From NCBI RefSeq assembly GCF_003112695.1, contig NZ_BFBP01000002.1:91076-155075 (forward strand): a DNA stretch of 64,000 bases. Direction: 5' to 3'. The stretch comes from Azospira sp. I13. GTDB lineage: Bacteria; Pseudomonadota; Gammaproteobacteria; Burkholderiales; Rhodocyclaceae. Below, in pieces: positions 39,733-48,662 of this stretch. The translations under genes were made by a program, and so were the position numbers. The notes beneath the pieces were generated by a model, which worked only from the letters and a program-made list of their open reading frames with translations, searched no databases and was not told the origin of the DNA. The stretch's first letter is position 1. Every line of letters starts with the position of its first letter.

Positions 39733-42700
39733 TCAGCCCGGCAGGCTCGAGCGCCAGCGGCGGGCACGCTCCAGGGCGGCCTCGTAGTCATAGGCGCGGA
39801 CCAGCTGGTCCAGGGCCGCCAGGGCCTGCCCCTCCTCCCCGTCGCTCCCCACGGCCTCATGCAGCAGGGCCATGATGCGCTCCACACCGGAATCAAACTC
39901 TTCCAGACGGCCAATGGCCTGATCCAGCAGGCAGGCCAGACTGGCCACATCCAAGTCCCGGCCGGCCGCCCCCGTCGCTTCGGCAGCCGCCTGGGGCAAG
40001 GCGTGGTCGATGGCGGCGAGGAAGTGGCTGAGGTTGCCGTCCAGGGCGGAAATCAGCGGTGCCAGGGCCACGGCATCACCCCCCGCCAGCAGCGCGTCTT
40101 CCAGGGCGGCGGCGGTGCGGCTCAAGTCCTGCGCCCCCAAAGCTCCCCCCAAACCTTTCAGGGTATGGGCCCGACGCTGGGCCTCCTGCCGGTTTCCCTC
40201 ATGCAGGCTGGCCATCATCTCGGCAATGGCGCGCCCCTGGTTCTGGCGGAAGCGCTCCAGCAGGGCCAGGTACTGGCTTACATTGCCACCGGTACGCCAC
40301 ACCCCCTCGGTCACATCCACCCCCTCCAGCATGGGGAAAGGCACGGCGGACGCCTGTACCGACACCGCCGTCAGCGGCACATCGCCCCGACCTTCCACCC
40401 AGCGCAGCAGCGTGGATACCAGCACATCCGGATCAATGGGCTTGGGAATATGGTCGTTCATTCCCGCGGCCAGGCAACGCTCGCGATCCGAGGCCATGGC
40501 ATTGGCGGTCATGGCGATGATGGGCAGTTCCTGCCAGGCGGCATTGCGGCGAATTTCCCGGGTGGCTTGGTAACCATCCAGCACGGGCATGTGCACATCC
40601 ATCAGCACGCCATCGAAAGTGGCACCGGAGCCCAGCACCTTGAGGGCCTCCTGCCCGTCACCGGCCACGGTGACCTGGATACCCAGGTTGCGGAGCAGCT
40701 GCCGGGCCACTTCCTGATTGACGTCGTCGTCCTCAACCAGCAGCAGGCGGGCCCCCTGCAGGGCAGCGGCCTCCTGGGGAGTGAAGCTGCGCTGGGCAGG
40801 CAGGCGACCGGCCGCTTCGGGGCGACCGAAAACCCGGGCCACCACATTGAAGAGCCGGCTTTGGGTAAAGGGCTTCTGCAGAATCCCATCCACCCCATTG
40901 CCTTCCACCGGCACCGCCTGGTCCCCCATGGCGGCAACCAGTACCAGACGAGGCACGGGAGCATTGCTCAGGGTTTGGTGGAGCAGCTGTATCAGGGCCG
41001 GGGCATCCAGCCCCACCGTCTGCAGGTCAGCAAAAATCAGGTCGTAGGGTTCGCCGCGCAGCGTGGCTGCCGCGAGCTCGGCCATGGCATTGGTCCGGCT
41101 GTCCATCTCCGCCACCTGGAAGTGGAAGGCATTGAGGTAGCCGGAAAGCACCTTGCGAGCACCGGGGCTGGCTTCCAGCAGCAACACCCGCAAGCCCCGC
41201 AGGTCCGGCAGCCCGGGGCGCTCGGCGCGGCTGTCCGGCGGCAGGGAGAACGGCAGGGAGAAAAAGAAGGTGCTGCCCTGCCCGGGATCGCTCTCCACCT
41301 GGAGCTTGCCCCCCATCATTTCCACCAGGCGGCGGCTGATGGAAAGGCCCAGGCCGGTGCCGCCATAGCGGCGCGTGGTGGAACTGTCGCCCTGCTGGAA
41401 GGGCTGGAAGAGATGCTCCAGCTGGTCGGCGCTGAGCCCGACCCCGGTATCACGGACGGCGAAGGTCACGGTGATGCCGTCTGCCTGGCGATCGTCGATG
41501 CGGGAGCTGACCACCACTTCGCCCTGCTCGGTGAACTTCACCGCATTGCCGGACAGATTGACCAGCACCTGCTCCAGCCGCAAGGGATCACCCATCAGCA
41601 CGGGGGGCATGTCCACCTGGGTTTCCATGAGGAATTCCAGGCCCTTCTCCCGGGCCTTCACGGAAACCACCGTGGCCAGGCCTTCCAACACGTCATCCAG
41701 ATGGAACGGGACGGACTCCATCTCCAGCTTGCCAGCCTCGATCTTGGAAAAGTCGAGAATGTCGTTGAGGATGCGCAGCAGGGCCTTGGCGGAATCATGG
41801 ACCTTTCCCAGATAGTCGCTCTGCTGGCCGGTGAGGGAGGTCTGCAGGCACAGATAGGTCAGGCCGATGATGGCATTCATGGGGGTGCGGATTTCGTGGC
41901 TCATGGTGGCCAGGAAGTCGCTTTTGGCCCGGTTGGCCAGCTCCGCCGCCTCCTTGGCCCGCAGCACTTCCCGGGTCAGTACCTGGAGTACGGAAAGGGA
42001 GAGGATCTTCACCGCATCCAGCTCGGCGGGGCTCCAGGGCAGGGACTGGCCGCGGGAGGTCTGCACCCACTGCGCAAAGGAACGGCGCGGTTCGATGCGG
42101 GGGCCGGCGGCGTCGGTGACCAGCTGCTTTTCGGGATTGCCAGCCCAGGAAATCTCTCGCACCACTTCGGGGCGGAACCAGAGGATGTAACCGCGGAAAT
42201 GGGCGTCCAGGGAAATGGCCAGCAGGCCGGAAGCCACATGGGCGTAGTTGCGGGCAGGACTGTAGCCCTCCCCCAGGGAGTCGGTATGGAAGACCCCATC
42301 CTCCGGCAGGCGCGGCTTGAGCCATTCGGTCAGGGAGCGGATTTCCTTTTTCCCCGGGGTCTTGCCAATGTGATAGACGTGCTCGTCAAAGGCGATGACG
42401 CTGCCGGAGGCCCCCGCCAGCCGCAGATAGTCGGATTCCATCAGCTTCAGGCCACGCTCGATGCCGTCCGCACCGCGAATCGACTGGGTCAGCACCAGCA
42501 GTGTCTCCCGTACCTTTTCCAGGTACTGGTTGTTGCGGGAGTACTCGATGCTGGCCAGCTTGAGGGAAATGGTCTTGCCCACGAACTCGATGAGTTCACG
42601 CTGGTGGTAGGGCACCCGTCGGGGCGAGACGCTGTGGCAGGCAATGAGGCCCCACAGCTTGTCGCCCTGCATGAGGGAGATGGTGATGGTGGCCCGCACC

Positions 42701-43545
42701 CCCATGTTGCGCAGATACTCCAGGTGGATGGGGGACATGGCCCGCAGCACCGAGAACGACAGGTCCAGGGGCTGCCCCGTCAGGGGATTGAGACCCGGCA
42801 GCAGGGGCGCCGGGGAGGATTCCGTATCTTCCAGGACCCGCAGCAGGTTCTTGGCATAGAGGGCCCGGGCCTGGGGGGGAATGTCGGAGGCCGGAAAATG
42901 ATTGCCGAGCAGGGCCGGCAGCACCTCGTTGCGCGCCTCGGCCACCACCTCGCCATCCCACTTGTGGTCGAAGCGATAGACCTTGACCCGGTCGAAGCCA
43001 GTGAGTTTGAGGATTTCCTCGCTGACGAACTGGCAGTATTGGAGCAGGTCGTGCTCCCGGTCGAAATGCCAGAGCGCGTCCCGCACGGGCAGGAACTGGG
43101 TTTCGCAGGGCTGCCAGTCCTCGGTGCGGAAATGGCGCAGTTCGACCACTTTCAGGCCATCGCTCGGATGCACCACCGAGGTCAGGAAATCTCCGCCCGG
43201 CACATCGATCAGCACGGGTACCGTGGGGCGCTGCTGCACCCCCTTGGCCAGAGCATCCTCGAGGCTGTTGACGCCTTCAAGCCCCAGGACCTCCACCACC
43301 GGACGACCAATGACCGCCGCCGCCCCCAGGGGAAGAAAACTGTCCAGATTGGCGCTGGCGATACGCACCACGCCTTCTGTGTCGTAGGCCAGCAAGGCGC
43401 CGTAGGACTGGACGGCGCCGGCATGGTGGATGGGCTCGGCGGCACATCGTTCCAGGGCCTCCTGCAACAGTTGCAGGCGCGTCTCCTCATCCGGTGCGAT
43501 ACCTGCACCGGCCACTGCATCCATTTCCTGCTTATCGTTCACCAT
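39733..43545 (-). CDS. bphP: Bacteriophytochrome hybrid histidine kinase
   Basis: 1270 aa. The N-terminal PAS has Cys34 in LERCAAEPIHHAGAVQSYG, the bilin-binding cysteine of bacteriophytochromes. GAF follows, with FPASDIPPQARALYAKNLLR, then PHY, HisKA with FLATMSHEIRTPMNAIIGL, HATPase (GTGLGLSISRRLV), two receivers (Asp in LIFADLQ; and in VLMDVHMPVLDG) and a C-terminal HPt with AHTLKGLGG. It is a red/far-red light sensor feeding a phosphorelay. Soluble, cytosolic. The operon contains its own heme oxygenase and two response regulators. Confidence 0.95.
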   Translation of the reverse strand: MVNDKQEMDAVAGAGIAPDEETRLQLLQEALERCAAEPIHHAGAVQSYGALLAYDTEGVVRIASANLDSFLPLGAAAVIGRPVVEVLGLEGVNSLEDALAKGVQQRPTVPVLIDVPGGDFLTSVVHPSDGLKVVELRHFRTEDWQPCETQFLPVRDALWHFDREHDLLQYCQFVSEEILKLTGFDRVKVYRFDHKWDGEVVAEARNEVLPALLGNHFPASDIPPQARALYAKNLLRVLEDTESSPAPLLPGLNPLTGQPLDLSFSVLRAMSPIHLEYLRNMGVRATITISLMQGDKLWGLIACHSVSPRRVPYHQRELIEFVGKTISLKLASIEYSRNNQYLEKVRETLLVLTQSIRGADGIERGLKLMESDYLRLAGASGSVIAFDEHVYHIGKTPGKKEIRSLTEWLKPRLPEDGVFHTDSLGEGYSPARNYAHVASGLLAISLDAHFRGYILWFRPEVVREISWAGNPEKQLVTDAAGPRIEPRRSFAQWVQTSRGQSLPWSPAELDAVKILSLSVLQVLTREVLRAKEAAELANRAKSDFLATMSHEIRTPMNAIIGLTYLCLQTSLTGQQSDYLGKVHDSAKALLRILNDILDFSKIEAGKLEMESVPFHLDDVLEGLATVVSVKAREKGLEFLMETQVDMPPVLMGDPLRLEQVLVNLSGNAVKFTEQGEVVVSSRIDDRQADGITVTFAVRDTGVGLSADQLEHLFQPFQQGDSSTTRRYGGTGLGLSISRRLVEMMGGKLQVESDPGQGSTFFFSLPFSLPPDSRAERPGLPDLRGLRVLLLEASPGARKVLSGYLNAFHFQVAEMDSRTNAMAELAAATLRGEPYDLIFADLQTVGLDAPALIQLLHQTLSNAPVPRLVLVAAMGDQAVPVEGNGVDGILQKPFTQSRLFNVVARVFGRPEAAGRLPAQRSFTPQEAAALQGARLLLVEDDDVNQEVARQLLRNLGIQVTVAGDGQEALKVLGSGATFDGVLMDVHMPVLDGYQATREIRRNAAWQELPIIAMTANAMASDRERCLAAGMNDHIPKPIDPDVLVSTLLRWVEGRGDVPLTAVSVQASAVPFPMLEGVDVTEGVWRTGGNVSQYLALLERFRQNQGRAIAEMMASLHEGNRQEAQRRAHTLKGLGGALGAQDLSRTAAALEDALLAGGDAVALAPLISALDGNLSHFLAAIDHALPQAAAEATGAAGRDLDVASLACLLDQAIGRLEEFDSGVERIMALLHEAVGSDGEEGQALAALDQLVRAYDYEAALERARRWRSSLPG

Positions 43546-43633
43546 GCACCTCTGACGAACGGAACGGGGGTTCCGCCCTGCTGCTGTTGATCTCTGGCTG
43601 AAACCGCCTCGCGACCGGCCCTGACAGGGCTGG

Positions 43634-43939
43634 TCAAACGATGGTCAGAAGCTTGTGCAGATTCACCAGCTTGAGGATTTTCTTGACGTCACCGTTGCAG
43701 TTGAGGAGTTCCAGAGACTTCCCCTCCCGGGTAGCCCGGTCATTGACCACCATCAGGGCCCCGATGCCCGAACTGTCGATATAAATCAGCTGACTGCAGT
43801 CCAGCCGCAGACAGGAGACGGCTCCATCCGACAGCACACTGTTGCAGCCGTGGTGGAAACTCATGGTGTTGGAATAATCGAGACGGGGGTGCATGGCCAG
43901 ATGGCCGTCATCCCCCTGATGAAAGACATTGCTCTGCAT
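43634..43939 (-). CDS. STAS-domain anti-sigma-factor antagonist-like protein
   Basis: 101 aa from the ATG at 43939, with GGGAG upstream. The conserved serine site is LIYIDSSGIGALMVV, where a kinase would phosphorylate the Ser. Such proteins bind or release an anti-sigma factor depending on that phosphate. It is the first gene of the light-signalling run, 88 bp before the phytochrome. No anti-sigma kinase (HPK-like RsbW) is adjacent, so its partner is unknown. An imperfect dyad at 44023-44046 (GACATA ... TATGTC) lies upstream. Confidence 0.85.
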   Translation of the reverse strand: MQSNVFHQGDDGHLAMHPRLDYSNTMSFHHGCNSVLSDGAVSCLRLDCSQLIYIDSSGIGALMVVNDRATREGKSLELLNCNGDVKKILKLVNLHKLLTIV

Positions 43940-44096
43940 GATCGGCACAACTCCCTGCATACCCCTGAGGTATGGGGTACTTATCGTTATAAGGGGCCGT
44001 GAAGGGCAAAACCAACCCCTTTGACATAAGACCTTTGGCCTATGTCGACAATTAAGCTCCCCCTTTACACCGTCGTCAAGGGCGCTCGTCAACGAA

Positions 44097-44684
44097 TCAG
44101 CGTGGCGTGCTACGGCGCTGCATTTCGGCCACCAGGGCGGAAAACTGCTCGGCCATTTCGTGGCGCAGGAGAGAGGGTCCCAGAAGGGAAGGCAGCCAGA
44201 AATCGGGCACCATCTCCACCCGGTAGGTGAAGACCGTGCCCTCCCCTTCCGCCGCCAGGGTCATGTCGCTTTCGAACTGCTTGGCGCTGCCGGAAAGGCC
44301 CCGGGCCTGGATGCGCCGGCGGGGTGTCAGGGTGATTTCGCGCAGGGATTCAAAGGCGACGGAGAAGAGGCCGAAGCGGGCCCGCCCTTTCTGCTCCACC
44401 TGCAGCACATTGCCCTGACGGCTGACGACGCGGCTGGCGTTGAGATTGCTGACGATGCGCGCCATGTTGTCAAAATCGGTGAGGACAGCCCAGGCCAGGC
44501 CAGGAGCCACCGGCGCGGTGAAACGCGCCTCGACGATCCAGACCTCCCCCTGGCGACGCACCTGGATGCTGTTCTCATCCACCAGGGGTTCCTCAGACTG
44601 GGCCATGGCAACCCGGGGTGCCGCCAGCAGGGCGGGCAACAGGGCGGGCAAAACCCACAGGCAATGACGGCGACAAGCATTCAT
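44097..44684 (-). CDS. Exported START/SRPBCC-like protein
   Basis: 195 aa. A signal peptide (about residues 1-28, ending RVAMAQ) is followed by an SRPBCC-fold body: EVWIVEARFTAPVAPGLAWA, VLTDFDNMARIVSNLNASRV, and FESLREITLTPRRRIQARGL. The fold binds hydrophobic ligands; no ligand or partner is known here. Periplasmic. On the same strand as ubiC, which ends just upstream (47-bp gap). Confidence 0.72.
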   Translation of the reverse strand: MNACRRHCLWVLPALLPALLAAPRVAMAQSEEPLVDENSIQVRRQGEVWIVEARFTAPVAPGLAWAVLTDFDNMARIVSNLNASRVVSRQGNVLQVEQKGRARFGLFSVAFESLREITLTPRRRIQARGLSGSAKQFESDMTLAAEGEGTVFTYRVEMVPDFWLPSLLGPSLLRHEMAEQFSALVAEMQRRSTPR

Positions 44685-44731
44685 GTCGCCATTTTTGCCA
44701 CTCCCGCTGACCGGGTTCTGACGTACGTACT

Positions 44732-45292
44732 TTAGGCGGGACGGGGCATCAAGGCCAGGATGGCCGGCAGGAAGACTTCATTCACCAGCAGCCCCTTGGC
44801 CCCGCGACCAAAGCGGGAACGCCGGGCCCACAGGCGCTCCGGCTGGGTGCCCAGACTGGCCTCGGCACGCCGGTAGAGGCGGTGGCGGCCATCCAGGGCG
44901 CGGAATTCCAGGCGCCCCCGGGCAATGCGCGGGTCGGCAAAGAGCAGGCTGCCGAGGGAACGCTGTCCCAGGGCACCGAAGCGGGTGTCGAAGGGATGGC
45001 GGGGCTGCCAGGGCATGGCGGTGTGGGCGAAGACGACGGGCACGCCGTCGGCCAGCAGCAGGACTTCCCGCACCCAGACCCGGGTGCCGATGGGCAAGCC
45101 CAGGCTGGCTGCCTCTTCCACCCCCACCGGCTCCAGGCACTGGCGCAGGCATTGCACGCGGAAGTCGCGGCAGTGGGCCTTGATACGGGCGGTCAGGGAA
45201 CCCCGCTCTTCCAGCCAGGGGCGCAGGGCCGGCTGTGGCGCCCGCCCCCGTTGCAGCAGGGCCGGCCGCCAGGCGGCAGCGGCGGGGATCAT
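44732..45292 (-). CDS. ubiC: Chorismate pyruvate-lyase
   Basis: 186 aa from the ATG at 45292. It splits chorismate to 4-hydroxybenzoate, the first step of ubiquinone synthesis. Family marks include RPWLEERGSLTARI, VWVREVLLLADGVPVVFAHT and LWARRSRF near the C-terminus. Translation is coupled to the DUF192 gene by a 4-bp overlap. ubiA is not adjacent in the window. Confidence 0.85.
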   Translation of the reverse strand: MIPAAAAWRPALLQRGRAPQPALRPWLEERGSLTARIKAHCRDFRVQCLRQCLEPVGVEEAASLGLPIGTRVWVREVLLLADGVPVVFAHTAMPWQPRHPFDTRFGALGQRSLGSLLFADPRIARGRLEFRALDGRHRLYRRAEASLGTQPERLWARRSRFGRGAKGLLVNEVFLPAILALMPRPA

Positions 45293-45777
45293 CGGGGCGC
45301 CGGAGCGCGGTTGATGCCGCCGAGGGAGAGACCGGCTTTCAGGCCGCGCTGGGAGAACCAGCCCTGGTTCATCTCCAGGGCGAAACGGGCATCCTGGTCG
45401 GCGCAGTGGCTGTTCTCGGTCTGGGGCTGCATGTCGCGGATGTTGATGATGCGGCCCTGTTCGTCGAGGAAGGCGACGGAGAGGGGAATCAGCGTATTGC
45501 GCATCCACATGCAGTGGCGGGCCGGAAAGGGGAAGACGAACAGCATGCCCTGGTTCTGGCCCATGCTGCGGCGGTTCATCAGGCCCTGCTGGCGGTCCGG
45601 ATCGGTGTAGGCCACTTCCGCCTCGATGCGGTGGAAGCCAGCGGTGATCTCCAGTCGGCCCATTTCGGCGGCGGCACCGGCGCTCAGGCCGAGACCGGCA
45701 AGAGACAGCAGGAGCGGCAGGGAGCGGCGCAGGGTGCGCAAGACAGCGCAGGGGGAGGAAGAAAGGACGGTCATCAT
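45289..45777 (-). CDS. Exported DUF192 protein
   Basis: 162 aa. Signal peptide (about residues 17-37, SLPLLLSLAGLGLSAGAAA), then the DUF192 core: AEVAYTDPDRQQGLMNRRSM, MLFVFPFPARHCMWMRNTLI and PLSVAFLDEQGRIINI. Function unknown. Two adjacent ATGs (45777, 45774) are possible starts. Co-transcribed with ubiC. Confidence 0.85.
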   Translation of the reverse strand: MMTVLSSSPCAVLRTLRRSLPLLLSLAGLGLSAGAAAEMGRLEITAGFHRIEAEVAYTDPDRQQGLMNRRSMGQNQGMLFVFPFPARHCMWMRNTLIPLSVAFLDEQGRIINIRDMQPQTENSHCADQDARFALEMNQGWFSQRGLKAGLSLGGINRAPAPR

Positions 45778-45838
45778 GGACCGGGATTATAGGCCACCCG
45801 GCGGGGGGCCAGCGCCCCCGGCAGGATCGGCGGCAACA

Positions 45839-46018
45839 TCAGTGGTGGTGCTTGGCGCGGGGCTTGGCTGCCTTGTGGTGCTTGGCATGGGCGTGCTTGG
45901 CATTTTTGCCATGCTTGGCATGGACCGCCTTCTTGCCGTGATGATGGGTGGCGGCCTCAGCGGCGGTGGCGCCGAGGCCGAAGGCCAGGGTCAGAGCGAG
46001 CAGCAGGGCTTTTTTCAT
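45839..46018 (-). CDS. Small exported His/Lys-rich protein, 59 aa
   Basis: 59 aa. A signal peptide ([20 protein letters not shown]) is followed by about 37 residues with 14 His and 11 Lys, in repeats of the kind [16 protein letters not shown]. The histidines could bind metal (Ni, Cu, Zn) in the periplasm; this is inference. The gene starts within the last 62 bp of the pseudouridine synthase gene, in a different frame. Small proteins of this type are known in beta- and gammaproteobacteria but have no settled role. Confidence 0.7.
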   Translation of the reverse strand: MKKALLLALTLAFGLGATAAEAATHHHGKKAVHAKHGKNAKHAHAKHHKAAKPRAKHHH

Positions 46019-46670
46019 GGGGAACTCCGTCAGATTTTTTAAGTGCCTTTGCGGCAGGGGTGGCGGCCGGTCGGGAACGGCGCCCAGCTTGCGGCAGGGA
46101 CGCGCCTTCCGGCGCCAAGTCCGCAAAGCTGCCCTGCATCAGGCGCCACGCCCCCGGCGCCAGGCCGTCCAGGGAAGCCCGGCCGATGGCGGCCCGGATG
46201 AGCCGGAGCGTAGGGTAGCCGACGCTGGCTGTCATTCGCCTGACCTGACGGTTCTTGCCCTCACGGATTTTCAGCTCGATCCAGGCAGTGGGAATGGCGG
46301 CTCGATAGCGGATGGGCGGCTCCCGCTGCCACAACCCGGGCGGTTCTTCCATGAGCCTGGCCTGGGCGGGCCGGGTGACGCCATCCTTCAGGGCCACCCC
46401 CTGGCGAAGGGCTTGCAGCGCGGCTTCAGTGGGTACCCCCTCCACCTGCACCCAGTAGGTCTTTTCCAGCTTGTAGCGGGGGTCGGCGATGCAGGCCTGC
46501 AGGGCACCGTCGTCAGTCAGCAGGAGCAGCCCCTCGCTGTCGGCATCGAGACGGCCGGCGGGATAAACCCCTGGCAGGTCCAGGTAGTCCTTCAGGCCCT
46601 GCCAGCGGCCTTCCGGCGTGAATTGGGACAGGACACCATAAGGCTTGTTGAAGAGGAGGATACGGGCCAT
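45957..46670 (-). CDS. rluE: RluE-like 23S rRNA pseudouridine synthase
   Basis: 237 aa. RsuA/RluE family: [19 protein letters not shown], then the catalytic Asp in [17 protein letters not shown], and [20 protein letters not shown]. RluE modifies one uridine in 23S rRNA. No S4 domain, as in RluE. The C-terminal 25 residues run over the small His-rich gene and read as low complexity. Lies 4 bp after the aceK stop. Confidence 0.88.
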   Translation of the reverse strand: MARILLFNKPYGVLSQFTPEGRWQGLKDYLDLPGVYPAGRLDADSEGLLLLTDDGALQACIADPRYKLEKTYWVQVEGVPTEAALQALRQGVALKDGVTRPAQARLMEEPPGLWQREPPIRYRAAIPTAWIELKIREGKNRQVRRMTASVGYPTLRLIRAAIGRASLDGLAPGAWRLMQGSFADLAPEGASLPQAGRRSRPAATPAAKALKKSDGVPHEKSPAARSDPGLRPRRHRR

Positions 46671-46673
46671 GGA

Positions 46674-48461
46674 TCAAGCGTCTCCGCCGGCAGTGCCATA
46701 GAGGTTGCAGAAGCGCAGCTCCTCCGGGTAGGGGAAGAAGTCTTCCACCCGCCCCTGGCGAATCTGCTCCTGGGCTTCCTGCCAGAAGCGCGGCCCGAGC
46801 AGGTCCCGGTGGTGTTTGACAAAGGCCTTGCGCACGGGCAGGGAGCCGAGCAGGAAGGTGGCGAACTCTTCCGGAAAGACGTCGTGGCGGCCCACGGTGT
46901 ACCAGGGCTCACTGGACATTTCCATTTCCGGGTAAGGCGCTTCGGGAATGGCACGGAAGTTCATGTCGGTCATGTATTCGATTTCGTCGTAGTCGTAAAA
47001 GACGATGCGGTTGTAACGGGTGACGCCGAAGTTCTTCCACAACATGTCGCCGGGGAAGATGTTGGCGATGGCCAGTTCCCGGATGGCGTTGCCGTAGTCT
47101 TTCACCGCATGTTCCAGCTTGTCGCCATCGGCGCTGTCCAGGTAGATGTTGAGGGGGGTCATGCGACGCTCGATGTAAAGGTGGCGAATGACCAGGTCGT
47201 CGCCATCCTCCTCGATCAGGGAGGGCACCTGGCGCCGCAGTTCCTCCAGCAGCTCCGGGTCGAAACGGGCGCGCGGCAGGGCGGCGTTGGAAAATTCCAG
47301 GGTGTCGGCCATGCGCCCCACCCGGTCCACCTGCTTGACCAGCTGGTATTTGTATTTGACCGTGGCGTGGTCCACTTCCTTGGAGCTGCCGAAGACGTCC
47401 TTGATGATCTTGAAGACGTAGGGGAAGGACGGCAGGGTGAATACGAGCATCACCAGGCCGCGGATGCCGGGGGCGATGATGAACTTATCTTCGGAATGGC
47501 GCAGGTGGTAGATGAGGTCGCGGAAGAACATGGTCTTGCCCTGCTTGCCCAGGCCCAGCATGGTGTAAAGCTCGGAGCGGGGTTTGCCGGGCATGATGGC
47601 GCGCAGGAACTGCACGTAGCCCGAGGGCACCTCCATATCCACCATGAAGTAGGCCCGGGAGAGGGAAAAGAGGATGGAGATGCGCCAGGCGTCGAGCAGG
47701 ATGGTATCCAGATAGAGCTTGCCCCCCTTGCCGTGCAGCACGGGGATGGAGAAGGGATATTCCTGGTTGCCGTTGATGGCCTTACCAATGATGTAGGCGC
47801 CCTTGTTGCGGTAGAAGGCGGAATACAGCACCTGGATCTGGCAGTTGGCCTCCCGGGCGGGAAGCTCACCGCCCAGATGGCGCTGGATGGTGCGGTAAAG
47901 GTAATCCACGTCCCGCTCCAGGTCTTCGAAATCCCGCTGCCAGTCGAAGTCCAGGATGATCTGGCGCATGGTCTGCCGCAGGCCGCCATCCCCCGGGTAG
48001 TAGCTAGAATAGGTGGGCGGGTTGGACTCGATGTTCTCCGTGGAGATGGCCGGCCGCACGAAGATGAAGTCGTTGTGGAAATAGGTACGGTGCAGGATCT
48101 TGCAGCAGACCGAGTTGAAGAAGGTCTCTGCCAGTTCCGGCTGCTTGTGGTTGAGCAGCAGGCCGATGTAGAGCAGCTTCACCTGCTGCCAGGTGGCGTC
48201 ATCCAGACTTTCGGCCTTGAATTCGTCCCGCAAGCGCTCGACGCACTCCTCCACCCGGTCGTCGTAGAAGCGAATGCGGTCTTTCACGGCCGCGTGCACC
48301 GCCTGCCAGTCCCCGGCCTCGAAGCGGAACTTGGCCTCCCGGCTGGTCTGGCGGAACAGGCGGTAGTGCTTGTTGAAGCCTTCGATGAGGGCGATGGCAA
48401 TACGGTTGGCCGTGGCGGCGGAAGGGCTGGCCAGGGGATTCTGGGGGGCGGAGAAGTCCAT
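46674..48461 (-). CDS. aceK: Isocitrate dehydrogenase kinase/phosphatase
   Basis: 595 aa from the ATG at 48461 (MDFSAPQNPLASPS); a GTG at 48500 would add 13 residues. AceK phosphorylates and dephosphorylates a Ser of dimeric isocitrate dehydrogenase and so sets flux between TCA cycle and glyoxylate shunt. Seen: VFTLPSFPYVFKIIKDVF and VNPGYVQF-like segments, VKYKYQLVKQVDRVGRMADTL, and DYGNAIRELAIANIFPGDMLWKNFGVTRYNR (broken here for length: nucleotide-site region about residues 435-465). Divergent from the monomeric IDH gene; its substrate icd is encoded at 51187-52413. Confidence 0.95.
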   Translation of the reverse strand: MDFSAPQNPLASPSAATANRIAIALIEGFNKHYRLFRQTSREAKFRFEAGDWQAVHAAVKDRIRFYDDRVEECVERLRDEFKAESLDDATWQQVKLLYIGLLLNHKQPELAETFFNSVCCKILHRTYFHNDFIFVRPAISTENIESNPPTYSSYYPGDGGLRQTMRQIILDFDWQRDFEDLERDVDYLYRTIQRHLGGELPAREANCQIQVLYSAFYRNKGAYIIGKAINGNQEYPFSIPVLHGKGGKLYLDTILLDAWRISILFSLSRAYFMVDMEVPSGYVQFLRAIMPGKPRSELYTMLGLGKQGKTMFFRDLIYHLRHSEDKFIIAPGIRGLVMLVFTLPSFPYVFKIIKDVFGSSKEVDHATVKYKYQLVKQVDRVGRMADTLEFSNAALPRARFDPELLEELRRQVPSLIEEDGDDLVIRHLYIERRMTPLNIYLDSADGDKLEHAVKDYGNAIRELAIANIFPGDMLWKNFGVTRYNRIVFYDYDEIEYMTDMNFRAIPEAPYPEMEMSSEPWYTVGRHDVFPEEFATFLLGSLPVRKAFVKHHRDLLGPRFWQEAQEQIRQGRVEDFFPYPEELRFCNLYGTAGGDA

Positions 48462-48602
48462 CGGCGGCAGGCAGACGTGGGAAAGCGGAAATCTTAGCAC
48501 CGGCCCGGCCTACCGCCCTGCCCGCGGCGCAGCCAGCGCCATTACTCCGGCATGACAGGGACGGCGCCATTGCACGGGGCGCAATAAGGTTCCATGGAGT
48601 GA

Positions 48603-48608
48603 TATAAT
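48603..48608 (+). promoter_or_regulatory. -10 element upstream of the monomeric IDH gene
   Basis: TATAAT in an unusually AT-rich stretch (48601-48618), 55 bp before the start codon at 48663. No good -35 hexamer at 16-18 bp upstream, so an activator may be needed. GAGG eight bases before the ATG is the ribosome site. Confidence 0.6.
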
Positions 48609-48662
48609 ATATATAAGAGTTTGTCTGCACCTTTAACCTACGAACTATGCGAGGGATTAAGC

